A stretch of 64,000 nucleotides of DNA from contig CM033732.1 of the NCBI GenBank assembly GCA_019671005.1, positions 8,278,886 to 8,342,885 on the forward strand. The letters run 5' to 3'. Under the pieces are notes generated by a model. It ran no database searches. It saw only the letters and a program-made list of their open reading frames with translations, and was not told the DNA's origin. The DNA comes from Hibiscus mutabilis (taxonomy: Eukaryota > Streptophyta > Magnoliopsida > Malvales > Malvaceae). Position numbers and translations under genes: made by a program. Shown here piece by piece: positions 35,519 through 45,480 of this stretch (position 1 is the first letter of the stretch; every line of letters starts with the position of its first letter).

Positions 35519-35900
35519 ACTTAATGCCTAAATCGGTTTTCCAGAAACTAGGAATCGGGAAGGCAAGACCTACAACAGTTATGCTCTGACTAGCCGCCGG
35601 AGATCCTATGTGCATCCGAGGGAAAAATCGAGGACATCTTGGTAAAAGTTGATAAATTTATTTTTCCGCTGACTTTATTGTTTTGGATTGTGAAGCGGAT
35701 GAGCATGCACCCATCATTCTCGGGAGACCATTCCTAGCAACAGGAGAACCTTGATTGATGTTGAAAAGGAGAACTCACAATGAGGGTGAATGACCAGCAA
35801 GTTAAACTAAATGCGTTCCAAACACTAAGGCATGCCGATGATCCGAAAGAATGCCAACTTCTTCATGCCACGGCAGAGTTTAACCGATGAGGAATTTAGT
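35480..35900 (+). pseudogene. Athila aspartic protease, broken
   Basis: The plus strand near 35495-35560 encodes CDLGASINLMPKSVFQKLGI, the retropepsin active-site strand with D-L-G-A as in Athila. Near 35670-35760 come ADFIVLDCEADEHAPIILGR and PFLAT. Between them are a stop (35588-35590) and at least one frame change. The fold is recognisable but cannot be translated whole. Confidence 0.75.
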
Positions 35901-36199
35901 TGCACAGGGCAACTACATTGCCGACCAAGAGGAACATGAGGAGTATGAAGAACCGGTCGATGAGGAACAACCAGAAGAGGCAAATTGGATAGCCAATCGA
36001 CCCGGTACATACTTTGAACCACTGGACTACTCGGGTAAGGAAGGTAAGCTCTCGAAAACCCCTCTATTGAACAACCACCAATTCTTGAGTTGAAACAATT
36101 GCGAGCAACTAAAATATGTATACTTAGGGACCGATAATACATTGCACTGTAATTATTTCTTCTAAGTTACAGCCTGAGCAGGAAAAGAAGCTGATCAAG

Positions 36200-37963
36200 A
36201 TGTTGAAGCTACACAAAAAGGCAATAGGGTGGACAATTGCCGACTTGAAGGGAATTAGCCCGGCGGTGTGCATGCACAAGATCTTGTTGGAAGATGATCA
36301 CAAATCTTCAATTGAGGCCCAGAGGAGACTGAATCATGCCATGAAAGGGGTTGTAATGAAAGAAATCATCAAGTGGCTTGACGCCGGCATTATATACCCT
36401 ATCTCCGATAGTACATGGGTAAGTCTGGTACAATGTGTACCGAAAAATAGAGGTATAACAGTGGTAAGCAATGAAAATAATAAACTTATCCCAACCAGGA
36501 CTGTGACCGGTTGGAGGGTTTGTATGGACTATAGAAAGCTAAACAAAGCCACTAGGAAAGATCACTTCCCATTACCCTTTATTGATCAAATGCTTGACCG
36601 TCTTGCAGGTAAACCCTTTTATTGTTTTCTTGATGGTTATTCAGGTTACAATCATATTGCTATAGCACCAGAAGATCAAGAAAAGACAACCTTCACATGC
36701 CCATACGGTACTTATGCCTTCCGAAGGATGTCGTTCGGATTATGTAACGCCCCGGCAACCTTCCAAAGATGCATGATGGCACTCTTTTCAGACATGGTCG
36801 AAGACTTCCTTGAGATCTTCATGGATGATTTTTCAGTTTTTGGTAATGACTTCGACGGCTGCCTCGGCAATTTAGAGAGGGTGTTGGCAAGATGCGAAGA
36901 AACGGATTTAGTCCTCAATTGGGAGAAATGCCACTTTATGGTAGATGAAGGAATAGTGCTCGGCCACAAGATTTTATCCAAGGGAATTGAAGTAGACAAA
37001 GCCAAGGTGGACGTGATCGAGAGATTACCCCCACCAAGTTCGGTTAAAGGAATTCGAAGTTTTCTCGGACATGCAGGTTTTTACAAGAGGTTCATTCATA
37101 ATTTTTTTAAAATCACTAAACCCTTGTGTAATCTGCTTGAACAGGATAAAGTCTTCGATTTTGATGATTCTTGTACCCAAGCATTCGAAACCCTAAAGAA
37201 AAAGCTTGCCTCAGCACCCATTGTCGTTCCACCAGATTGGACGCAACCTTTTGAGCTCATGTGCGATACAAGTGATTTCGCGGTAGGAGCAGTCCTAGGC
37301 CAACGCACAGGTAAGACCTTCCATGTGATATACTACGCTAGTAAAACTCTTAATGGTGCTCAAGTGAATTACACAACAACGGAGAAAGAGTTACTAGCTG
37401 TAGTTTTCGTATTTAACAAGTTCTGATCCTATTTAATTGGTACAAAGGTAATTGTTCATACGGACCATTCGGCAATCAAATACTTATTTGCTAAAAAGGA
37501 TGCTAAACCTCGTTTGATTCGTTGGATATTACTTTTACAAGAATTTGATATTGAAATTAAGGACAGGAAAGGAACAGAAAATCAAGTGGCCGGTCACTTA
37601 TCACGTTTGGAACGCAATAGGGAGGAGGACGCGGATCTAGAGATATGTGATGCATTCCCGGATGAACAAATTTTAGTTGCCTCAGCAACCCTCGACGCCT
37701 CGGCAACCCACAATGCCTCGACAACCCACAACGCCTCGGCAACCATGGATGCACACGCCTCGGCAACTCTCGATACCGCAGCAGCCTTTGACGCGCACGC
37801 CTCGGCAATTTTGGGAGCAGTTGCCATGACAGCACATGCCTCAGCAATACCCTGGTACACGAATTTAGTTAACTTCATTGTTTGTGGTATTTTTCCTTAT
37901 GGCAATACCATGATGCTAAGCATTACTTTTGGGACGAGCCTCTTTTGTTTAAACAATGTGTAG
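36200..37963 (+). CDS. Athila reverse transcriptase and RNase H, one internal stop
   Basis: Frame 36200-37426 (408 codons) has all RT motifs: VCMDYRKLNKAT, D145 in FLDGYSGY, MSFGLCNAPATFQRCM and the catalytic box FMDD (residues 207-210). RNase H begins with FELMCDTSDFAVGAVLGQ and YYASKTLNGAQVNYTTTEKE. A TGA at 37424-37426, probably from CGA, interrupts it. The same frame reads on through IVHTDHSAIKYL to LLLQEFDIEIKD and an Ala-Ser-Ala-Thr repeat (37677-37850). With one substitution the enzyme half is otherwise whole, so inactivation is recent. Confidence 0.88.
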
Positions 37964-39115
37964 ATCAGGTTATACGCCGATATGTCCCTGAAGAAGAGCA
38001 ACAGAATGTACTCCGGCAATGCCATTCTTCACCCTATGGAGGACATTTTGGAAGAACTCGTACCTCGGCCAAAGTTTTGCAATCTGGGTTGTATTGGCCA
38101 ACATTATACAAAGATGCCCAAGACTTTTACAAGCAATGTGATCGTTGCCAGAGGACGGGCAATATCTCTAGACGACATGAGATGCCACTCCAGAACATCA
38201 TCGAGGTGGAACTATTCGATGTATGGGGGATCGACTTTATGAGACCTTTCCCATCTTCATTCGGCAACCTCTACATCTTACTTGCCGTCGACTATGTGTC
38301 TAAATGGGTAGAGGCAGTTGCAGTTCCCAACAACGATTCCAAGACCGTGCAACGATTCCTGCAGAAAAACATATTTACACGGTTTGGGATGCCAAGAGCA
38401 ATTATTAGTGACGAAGGCAAGCATTTTGACAACAGACTAATTGCCAAGATGTTGCAACGCTTCGGCATATCACACAAGATCGCCACGGCATATCACCCAC
38501 AAACCAACGGGCAAGCAGAAATTTCCAACCGGGAGTTGAAGGGAATACTCGAGAAAGTTGTAAATCCCTCAAGGAAGGATTGGTCATTAAGACTAGATGA
38601 CGCACTTTGGGCATATCGCACTGCATTCAAAACACCCTTAGGTATGTCCCCCTTCCGACTTGTCTATGGTAAAACATGCCATCTACCGGTGAAAATCGAG
38701 CACAAGGCGTACTAGGCAATCAAGACCGTGAATATGGATTGGGATTGGAAAGTTCCGGACAAAAGCGTTTGATGGATCTCAATGAGATAGAAGAATTTCA
38801 TGCACTCGCCTATAACAATGCACGAATCTACAAGGAGAAAACAAAACGATGGCACGACAAGAAACTATTGCCACGGTAATTCACGCCAGGGCAACTAGTT
38901 CTCCTATTCAATTCTTGGCTAAAACTTTTCCCGGGAAAGCTGAAATCAAGATGGTCGGGACCATTCGAAGTCGTCAAACCATTCTCCCATGGTGTTGTGA
39001 TAATCAAGTCCATCTCTGACAACCATGAATTCAAAGTTAATGGACAAAGATTGAAGCACTACAATAGTGCCCATGTGGAACGTAACAAAGAAGTGGTCAA
39101 CTTGGGAGATGCATG
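37882..39115 (+). CDS. Athila integrase, stop and frame change near the C-terminus
   Basis: Frame 37882-38715. The HHCC module has H48, H55, C86 and C89 (KQCDRC). The catalytic core has D118 in GIDFM, D177 in IISDEG and E213 in GQAEISN, with 35 residues between the last two. An in-frame TAG (38713-38715), likely from TGG, ends the frame after HKAY. The C-terminal GPFEVVKPF block (about 38957) and a tail to about 39115 follow in shifted frames. It integrates element cDNA, and the TTTCT duplication reflects its 5-bp staggered cut. The end of the RNase H frame overlaps the start by a frame change. Confidence 0.85.
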
Positions 39116-39251
39116 AGCGTGCTCTCCTTTCAATATTTTCTTTTTCTTTTTATTTTCATTTTTATTTTTAGGAGATATTTTATTTTTCTTCATTATCTTT
39201 AGTTTTCAGGTTTTCTTTGTTTTCTTTTTCACAACAAGACTCACAACTACT

Positions 39252-39488
39252 ATGCTAAGGAAATTTACTGCCAAGATCCTTGCCCCGGTAACCAATGAAG
39301 AAGATGTCGCGGCAACCTACATCGTGCCTGCACAAGCTGATGCCACGGCAACCAACCCTGAAGATGCCATGGCAACCAAAGCTAAAGACATCCCGGCAAC
39401 AAGAAAACAACCATCGCATTCAAGCAAGAGAATCAAGACACCGACCAAAAGGAAACTAATCATCTACGATGACGAACTCTCGGAGTAA
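39252..39488 (+). CDS. Small 3' ORF of the Athila element, Ala-Thr repeats and basic tail
   Basis: A 78-codon frame after integrase, where Athila elements have an extra or env-like region. The first half repeats DATAT/DAMAT/DIPAT phrases encoded by GCCNCGGCAAC motifs. The second half is basic (HSSKRIKTPTKRKLIIYDD), like a nuclear localisation or nucleic-acid-binding tail. No transmembrane or signal sequence is visible, so it is not an envelope protein. Whether it is translated is unknown. It might be the N-terminal remnant of a longer protein. Confidence 0.45.
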   Translation: MLRKFTAKILAPVTNEEDVAATYIVPAQADATATNPEDAMATKAKDIPATRKQPSHSSKRIKTPTKRKLIIYDDELSE

Positions 39489-39573
39489 GTCCTCGTACGC
39501 ATTTTTATTTTTATTTTATTTTTATTTTTTTCTTTTGTTATTTTTATGCATGCATTGAGGACAATGTCTCACT

Positions 39574-39592
39574 CGAGTTTGGGGGGGATTGT
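39574..39592 (+). other. Second, internal polypurine tract in the Athila element
   Basis: CGAGTTTGGGGGGGATTG closely copies the real polypurine tract at 40350-40364. The preceding GCATTGAGGACAA also resembles the GCATTGCTTGAGGACAA found before the real tract. Confidence 0.6.
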
Positions 39593-39895
39593 TATTAGTA
39601 GTTACCATGTTTAGTTACATTCATCTTAAGTATTACATTTAGGATACATAAATTGCTTGCCATGCCTTTAGTTGAAACAAGAATTGCTTAGATTTGATGA
39701 ATATTCAATGATGACTTTGCCAATGCACTTAATTGATAGAATTTTTATTCTAGGATAACCATGGAAAAACTTAGAATGTTACTATGATGCTAAATTTGAT
39801 GAAACACTGTTGTGGTTTGATTGATTTAAGGAATTCTAGTGAACTTAGGTTGATAATTAACAAATTGGGGGATTAGAATAAAAATTGGATGAATG

Positions 39896-40079
39896 CTAGA
39901 GGTGCCGGAAATTGGCTTTAGCATGTGCTAAAAAAATTGATCACTAGAGGTGCCCGAAACTGGCTCTAGGATGTGTTAAAAAAAATTTAACTAGAGGTGC
40001 CCGAAACCGGCTCTAGTCGATTAAGTTAACTTAATAAAACTAAAAACAAAACACTAGAGGTGCCCAAAACTGGCTCTAG
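39896..40079 (+). repeat. Four hairpin repeats in the Athila 3' UTR
   Basis: Four 26-base units at 39896, 39944, 39991 and 40054 start CTAGAGGTGCCCG and end CTGGCTCTAG. The ends CTAGAG/CTCTAG are inverted, giving a 6-bp stem with a GC-rich loop. The intervening sequence is A-rich and differs between units, so the hairpin rather than the whole unit is conserved. Confidence 0.8.
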
Positions 40080-40364
40080 TTAAAACATGTTAAAAAGAAC
40101 CCAATAAAGTAATTTGAAAACCTATTGTTTGCATAGGATCCGAAAAATCAACTTGCACACAACTCCGCACACACTCACAAGCATTATAGTTTAATTCCGA
40201 GTAACTCCTCAGTTTTCCGAAAAATAAAAAGCCAATCATACTTTGTGCCCCGGTTCAGAGAATTGAAATCAAGTTCAAAGCTAAGTTTGTAAAAATTGAA
40301 GTCTTGGCAGGTAATTATGAGTTTGCATTGCTTGAGGACAAGCAATAGTTCGAGTTTGGGGGTG

Positions 40365-41919
40365 TGATAAGTGTTCAAAAGTACTATTTTTCTTACCCTT
40401 TTTACTCATATTATTGTTAGACTTTGGCTCATATTAGTTGCATAGTTAGCCATTCATGCATTAATCCATGTTTCCTTCCATCGTTGAGCTTGATTACATA
40501 ACTTGGTAGTTTTTGTGGAAAAGATGTTGCTTTGGTGTGCTTTGTGTGTGTATGTGCAGGATCACTTGCCAAAGCAATGTTGAGCTAGTTGCCAGGGCAA
40601 TGCATGAAGGATATGCCTAGCTAGTTGCCAGGGCAATGCATGAAGGAGACGCCGAGCCAGTTGCCATGGCAATTGTCGACAAAGAGAAAATGCAATAGGG
40701 ATGTCGAAATTGATGACTATACAAGCCCAAGATGACATGGAGCAAGGCCCAAGCCAAAAGGAATTTAATTTCCATGCAGAGATTAAAGAAGAATTAAATT
40801 CCAAGAAGATAGGAGAAGTTCTAATAGGAATACAATTATAATAAAGAATTATATTCTTTAAAGATAATTTAATTCCAACTCAAACTCCTCCTCAAGGAAG
40901 GACTTTGGCCTAGCCCTATAAATAGCAATGAGATTTCGACAACTTATAGAGAGAGCATTAGGGGAAATTTCGACAAGACCAAGAGAGGAAGCAAGGGGAA
41001 TTTTCAACAAGCATCTAGGGCAAGGGATTTTCGACAAGCTTCATCTTTTCTTCCTTGTTCGATTGGGTTCATGCTAGGGATTGTTTATCTTGTGTTTCTT
41101 TGGAACCTAGCCATGAACTAAATATACTTGGCTATGGTTATTGTGTTTTGTGGTTGTGAGAAACTATTGGTTTTTGTTTAGGTAATAAGAGTTTGCACTA
41201 TTCTATTTCAAGGTTTATTCATTCTTGGTTCTTATTCTTGTTTGCGAGTGAATTGGGAGAGGATCTCGTGATTTCATCTATTTATCTAATATCGGGAGAG
41301 TTAGATTCAAGAAACGAATGAATATGATCTTTATGCAATCTATTGATGGTGAAGATTAATCCGGCTTAGGAATAAGTTAAGGATTTCAACGGCTAAGAGG
41401 AGCGCAAGATTGGTTGTTGTTCACCCTTGATTCACGCAGGGATGTATTATCAAGGCATGCACAAGTAGTAGAGTTTCGACTTAGGGATAAGAAGAAACCA
41501 TTGAAGAACGTTCTGCCAAACCTTGAAGGTTGCTGCCCAGACGCCCAAGAAGTTGCCCAACTAGTTGCCCAGGCAACCATCGATTAGTTGCCAAGGCAAC
41601 CCCGTTGTGCAAGTTGCCACGGCAACTGAGTTGCCCGTGCACTCTTTTACCAAAACGATCCAATCGGCTATCACACCTCAACTCACGATAACCTGGCCTA
41701 TCTCTCTCTCATTTGAATTCATCTTTTCTTTTACTTAATTGCTTTCTAGATTAGTTATTAGTTAAAACTTCTATAATCTTTTACTTGCGTTTTTACTTTT
41801 TATAGTGCAAGAGACTAGATTCTTGAAGTGGCACCAATCCCTGTGGAGACGATATCTTTTATACTATAACTTGCGACGTGTATACTTGTACTTTTGCGTA
41901 GCACTTATTACGCGCAACA
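40365..41919 (+). repeat. Athila 3' LTR
   Basis: 1555 bp, colinear with the 5' LTR and with few differences by eye. It has the same palindrome clusters (about 40580-40675 and 41525-41640). Confidence 0.9.
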
Positions 41920-42329
41920 TTTCTCACCTCAAAATGTAGATCCTTGGTAGCTGAGAACAATACTCTCAAACCAAAAACTGAAATTTCCACTCTAAAGGAT
42001 AAAGATTCATCATTTCCTTATGGATAGAGGCTGAAGATGAGAATAGGTGAAGGAGGAAGACAAGGGATCAAGATGAGCTTACACTCTTGATTTTCTGCAG
42101 AGGAATTAAAGAAGTCACACATTTTCTTCTTCAAAAAGAGGTAATTGCCTCACTACCCTTCCATCATCCTCCAAACTCATAACCAAGCCCAAAGACTCAA
42201 GTCCAACAATAATATAGAAGCCCACTAAGGCTCTATTGAGCACTCAGAGGCCCAAACTCTCGACCCAAAACGTAAGGCCCACGGCTCGGGTTAAACTGAT
42301 CCAGAGATTCCAAAATCTGGATCGTTACA

Positions 42330-42740
42330 AAACTTTACTGTCATTGTAATTAAAATATTAATTATTAAAATATTTAAAATAAATTTATTACTATTTTAAT
42401 AACATGATATTATAATTTTAGAAATTATAATAATATATTCAGATATATTATAATATATAATTTTATATTACTATTATTTTAGTTATATATAATAAACTAT
42501 TAATATAATTAATATTATTTATTATTTTCATAATAATAATATTAATGAATAATTAATAACGATAATCTTATTTTATGTGTTTAATATTAATATATTAGTC
42601 TAGCATTATTTTAATAAAAAAATAACTATTAAAATATATAAAAATATATTTACTAATATTTTAGTAATATAATATCATATATAATTTTTAATATTATAAT
42701 AATATGTTCAGTTGTATTATAGTATTATTATATTCTTAGT
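42330..42740. other. AT-rich intergenic DNA
   Basis: Extremely AT-rich; I see no gene or repeat end. The last 14 bases are the left target-site duplication of the following SINE. Confidence 0.5.
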
Positions 42741-42890
42741 TTTTTTTTTGTTGTAATATGTATGTTCGTCTTATGGTCCATATTCGGGGTGCGAGGTTGT
42801 CCCTCCCAACAATGTCATTTCCAAAGTTTGAACTCGCGCCCTCTCCTTAGGAGTGCATTGTGTCTTACCAATGCACCCAATACTTGTGAT
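42741..42890 (-). mobile_element. Complete tRNA-derived SINE
   Basis: On the minus strand: A box TGGGTGCATTGGTAAG, B box GCGAGTTCAAACTTTGG, a body with TTGGGAGGGACAACC, and an A-rich tail (T run at 42741-42749 on the plus strand). A 14-bp target-site duplication with one mismatch, ATTATATTCKTAGT, flanks it (42727-42740 and 42891-42904). These are all the features of a full SINE of about 150 bp, transcribed by RNA polymerase III and mobilised by a LINE. Confidence 0.85.
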
Positions 42891-42904
42891 ATTATATTCG
42901 TAGT

Positions 42905-43646
42905 TTAATAATATATAATAAATCATTAATATAATTAATACAATTTATTATTTTTATAAAAATAATACTTTTGCATTATTAATAATGTGTAGCAATATTT
43001 TATGTATCTAATACTAATATAATACTATAATATTATTTTAATAACAATATTAATTATTAAAATATTTAAAATATATTTCTATTCAAAAAAATATTTAAAG
43101 TATATTTAATAATTTTTAAAAATATTATATTATATTTATATTTATAATGAATAATTTCTAAAATTTTTACGAAACAACCAAAAATGTACACAATATCATG
43201 TAAATACTAAAAAAAATGGATGTTTTCAGGATGTGTAATTCATTTTACTAAAATTACATTTTAAAATCTATATTGAGTGTATTAAATGGAACCAAAAATC
43301 GGTAACAATAAACTCTAAATAGCTAATAAAATTAAGGATTTTGATGGCCGTCGATAAAAGTATTCCATTAATTTAGGGTGTTTACTGTAATTAAACCTTG
43401 AACCTTAAAAAATTAAAACCATACAATCATAAACCCTAAAAAGATAAACCCTCAACCATAAAAATTCTAAATCATAAACATAAAAACATAACTCCTAAAA
43501 ACCCTAAACTCAAGCCATAAACTTTAAATCATAAACCATAAAACCATAATCTCTAAACTCTAAATCCTAAACATTAAGCCCATTTAAATGAATATTAATT
43601 ACATGACACACCTTAAATTAATGAAATAAAATTTTTAGGAATGTAA
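42905..43646. repeat. AT-rich DNA with degenerate CCCTAAA-like tract
   Basis: 43394-43580 consists of imperfect repeats of the type AAACCCTAAA, ATAAACC and AACCATAAA, resembling plant telomere repeat (CCCTAAA) in decayed form. The rest is AT-rich with no gene. Confidence 0.6.
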
Positions 43647-43655
43647 TTAATTATA

Positions 43656-44280
43656 GGGTAAATTACATAAATCATCACTGAACTTCAAACCTATTTTGGT
43701 CATTGAAGTTTCAAAACGTTCAATTTACTCACCGAAGTTTAGACGTTGAACTTTTTTGTCACTCATTCGTTATTTTTTATAGCGTTATGACGTGTACGTC
43801 GTCCACCGTCGGCAGACGCCACAGTCGGTGGCCATAGATGGCGGTCATTCGATCCCATATTTCACTAGTTTTGTCTCGACCCCCTGAGTTCGAATCCAAT
43901 CTTCATTTCATCGAAAAGTGCCTCAATGTTCATGAATCGGGCAAAAACTTTATGGTTTCTCTCTCGTCGATCTCCCTCCTCTGTCATTGGATGAAGCTTG
44001 TTTCTCGGTATACTGCTTCACTCGTGCCGATGAAGCTTGTTTCTCGGTATACTGCTTCACTCGTGCCGATGAAGCTTGTTTCTCGGTATACTGCTTCACT
44101 TTTCGAATCTTGGAGAAGTTCCTCCGTTCATCGGTAAATGGACGTCGTCCAAAAGTTAACGGAGGAGTGACAAAAAAACGTTCAATATCTAAATTTCAGT
44201 GAGTAAATCGAACGTTTTGAAACTTTAGTGACCAAATAGGTTTGAGAGTAAAGTTCAATAAAGATTTACGTAATTTACCC
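43656..44280. mobile_element. MULE-type MITE with internal 39-bp triplication
   Basis: Long terminal inverted repeats of over 100 bases begin GGGTAAATTACATAAAT and, at the far end, the complement ATTTACGTAATTTACCC. A perfect 9-bp duplication TTAATTATA (43647-43655 and 44281-44289) is the Mutator hallmark. No transposase is present. The interior has a 39-base unit starting GATGAAGCTTGTTTCTCGG three times in a row (about 43991-44102), a multiple of three that keeps a spurious 99-codon frame open. Confidence 0.88.
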
Positions 44281-44289
44281 TTAATTATA

Positions 44290-45060
44290 TATTCTATTAG
44301 ATTGTATTGAAATACAAAATAAACATAAATGATAAGAACTTATCTAGTTTTTATCGACAACCCTTAAGGCCGTAAATGGCAAAATCCTAAAATTAAAGAT
44401 GAAGAAACTTTAACTTTGACCGATTTGATCATGACCTCATTAGCAATGATTTTATTATTAAGTATTAAAGGCTGCGCATGCAAATGTGAGTCGCCATAGC
44501 TTTTTGTTGAGTGTATTTTTAATTAGTACCAAATAACCCACTAATATGATTCCAAAAGTCAAGGCAGTTTAAATTTTCATAAATTGCGTATGAACTTAAT
44601 CATAATTGATTCATTGTATTTGTATCTAAAACAAACTAATTCTACTAATGCGTCATTTTTGTATTACGTTACATTGAGTTGATATTCTTTCAGTTATTTA
44701 TTATGAATTTAATTTTTAACATACTAATTTGGTAATATAACCTAAAACTAATTTAGGATGAGAAAATCGATTTTATGGACACACGATAAATTATTTGCAA
44801 TCTAATTATAAAATACTTGCAAAATAATTATAATATATTATAATATGAATAGTTTTTGACAAAATTATAATATGAATAATTAAATAAAGTTGTAATTTAA
44901 ATTATTAATACTTCTAATTATATATAAAACATATTAAATGTAGTTATAACATTAAAATTATACAAATATTACAATAGTACATAAATTAGACAAATATGGG
45001 AAAATCCCATAAATTCACACACAAAAAATACATAGGCTTTGTCAGATGAACATAGTTTTG
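44290..45060. other. AT-rich intergenic DNA
   Basis: No gene, inverted repeat or RNA motif recognised. Confidence 0.5.
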
Positions 45061-45480
45061 TGTCAAAATAAAGGATTGGATCACACGTATAGCTCATTTT
45101 ATGGTACATATTCATAATTCGTGACTCTCCCTCTTAATAATTTTTTTTGAAAGGTGAATGTTGAATAATTTTATTGATGATGACATGCACACAAAGACAA
45201 AGACATGAGTTTCGTTAAAAAATCTCTCTAATAAAAAAAAGATACATCATGTCGATGTCGTAGACAGAAAATGATGTCAATACAATCGACCAATTACATC
45301 TACCCAACCAAATTATACACTATCCAGACCAGGATTTTGATTAATTCCTGCTTTCGCAAGACCATCAACACTCTCATTCTCGTGCCTATCCACAAGTATC
45401 AATTTCCGGTTAATATCCCCAGCAACATGCCTTAGGAGAGCAACATGTCTTACTATTACACCCAACACTTGTTGGCTAAT
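45061..45480 (-). mobile_element. SINE copy interrupted by a LINE 3' end
   Basis: The two outer parts (about 45090-45140 and 45430-45475) match the SINE at 42741-42890: TTATGGTACATATTC on one side, and CCTTAGGAGAGCAACATGTC plus ACACCCAACACTTG on the other, all on the minus strand. The B-box part between them is missing. The gap is filled by a LINE end (next entry). Confidence 0.65.
45141..45425 (-). mobile_element. 5'-truncated LINE: RNase H C-terminus and 3' UTR
   Basis: The minus strand encodes DINRKLILVDRHENESVDGL followed by AKAGINQNPGLDSV and a stop. This has the HEN-x-x-x-D-x-L-A-K-A-G pattern of the C-terminal RNase H of plant LINE ORF2. A 3' UTR and a poly(A) tail (T run at 45144-45151 on the plus strand) follow. 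5' truncation is usual for LINE insertions. It landed in a SINE, whose retrotransposition depends on LINE enzymes. Confidence 0.75.

Larger units (their letters stand above)
31763..41919 (+). mobile_element. Athila-lineage Ty3-gypsy retrotransposon, 10.2 kb
   Basis: LTRs 31763-33311 and 40365-41919 (about 1.55 kb, nearly identical) start TGATAAGTG and end GCGCAACA, with a perfect TSD TTTCT (31758-31762 and 41920-41924). The primer site TGGCGCCGTTGCCGGGGA (33318-33335) matches tRNA-Asp as in Athila. The polypurine tract GAGTTTGGGGGTG (40352-40364) precedes the 3' LTR. The order is gag, protease, RT, RNase H, integrase, then a small 3' ORF and a hairpin-rich 3' UTR. Frameshifts in gag and protease and two stops in pol show recent inactivation. 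The motif GTTGCCNNGGCAAC and its half GCCNCGGCAAC are scattered through LTRs, gag, pol and the 3' ORF. Confidence 0.92.
9627..42329 (-). mobile_element. Solo LTR of a Tekay/Del-like Ty3-gypsy element, broken by four insertions
   Basis: On the minus strand the sequence starts TGTAACGATCCAGATTTTGG (42329 downward) and ends GGGTGTTACA (at 9627), typical of Tekay/Del chromovirus LTRs. Flanks AAACA (9622-9626) and AAACT (42330-42334) are a 4-of-5 TSD. Its own segments are 9627-10152, 10869-11206, about 12450-12594, 31014-31762 and 41925-42329, about 2.2 kb in total. Internal marks include the duplicated phrase GATGTCACACAGCCTCG-like near 10910 and 10985. No internal domain or second LTR is present, so it is a solo LTR left by recombination. 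All other elements in 9.6-42.3 kb landed inside it. Confidence 0.7.

Noticed and set aside
39252..39488. Envelope gene of the Athila element
   Set aside because: The small ORF has no signal peptide or membrane segment; it is Ala/Thr-rich and basic.
43838..44137. 99-codon frame with a 13-residue triplication
   Set aside because: It lies inside a MULE-type MITE with long TIRs and 9-bp TSDs. The repeat is simply three 39-base units, and no protein family is recognisable.
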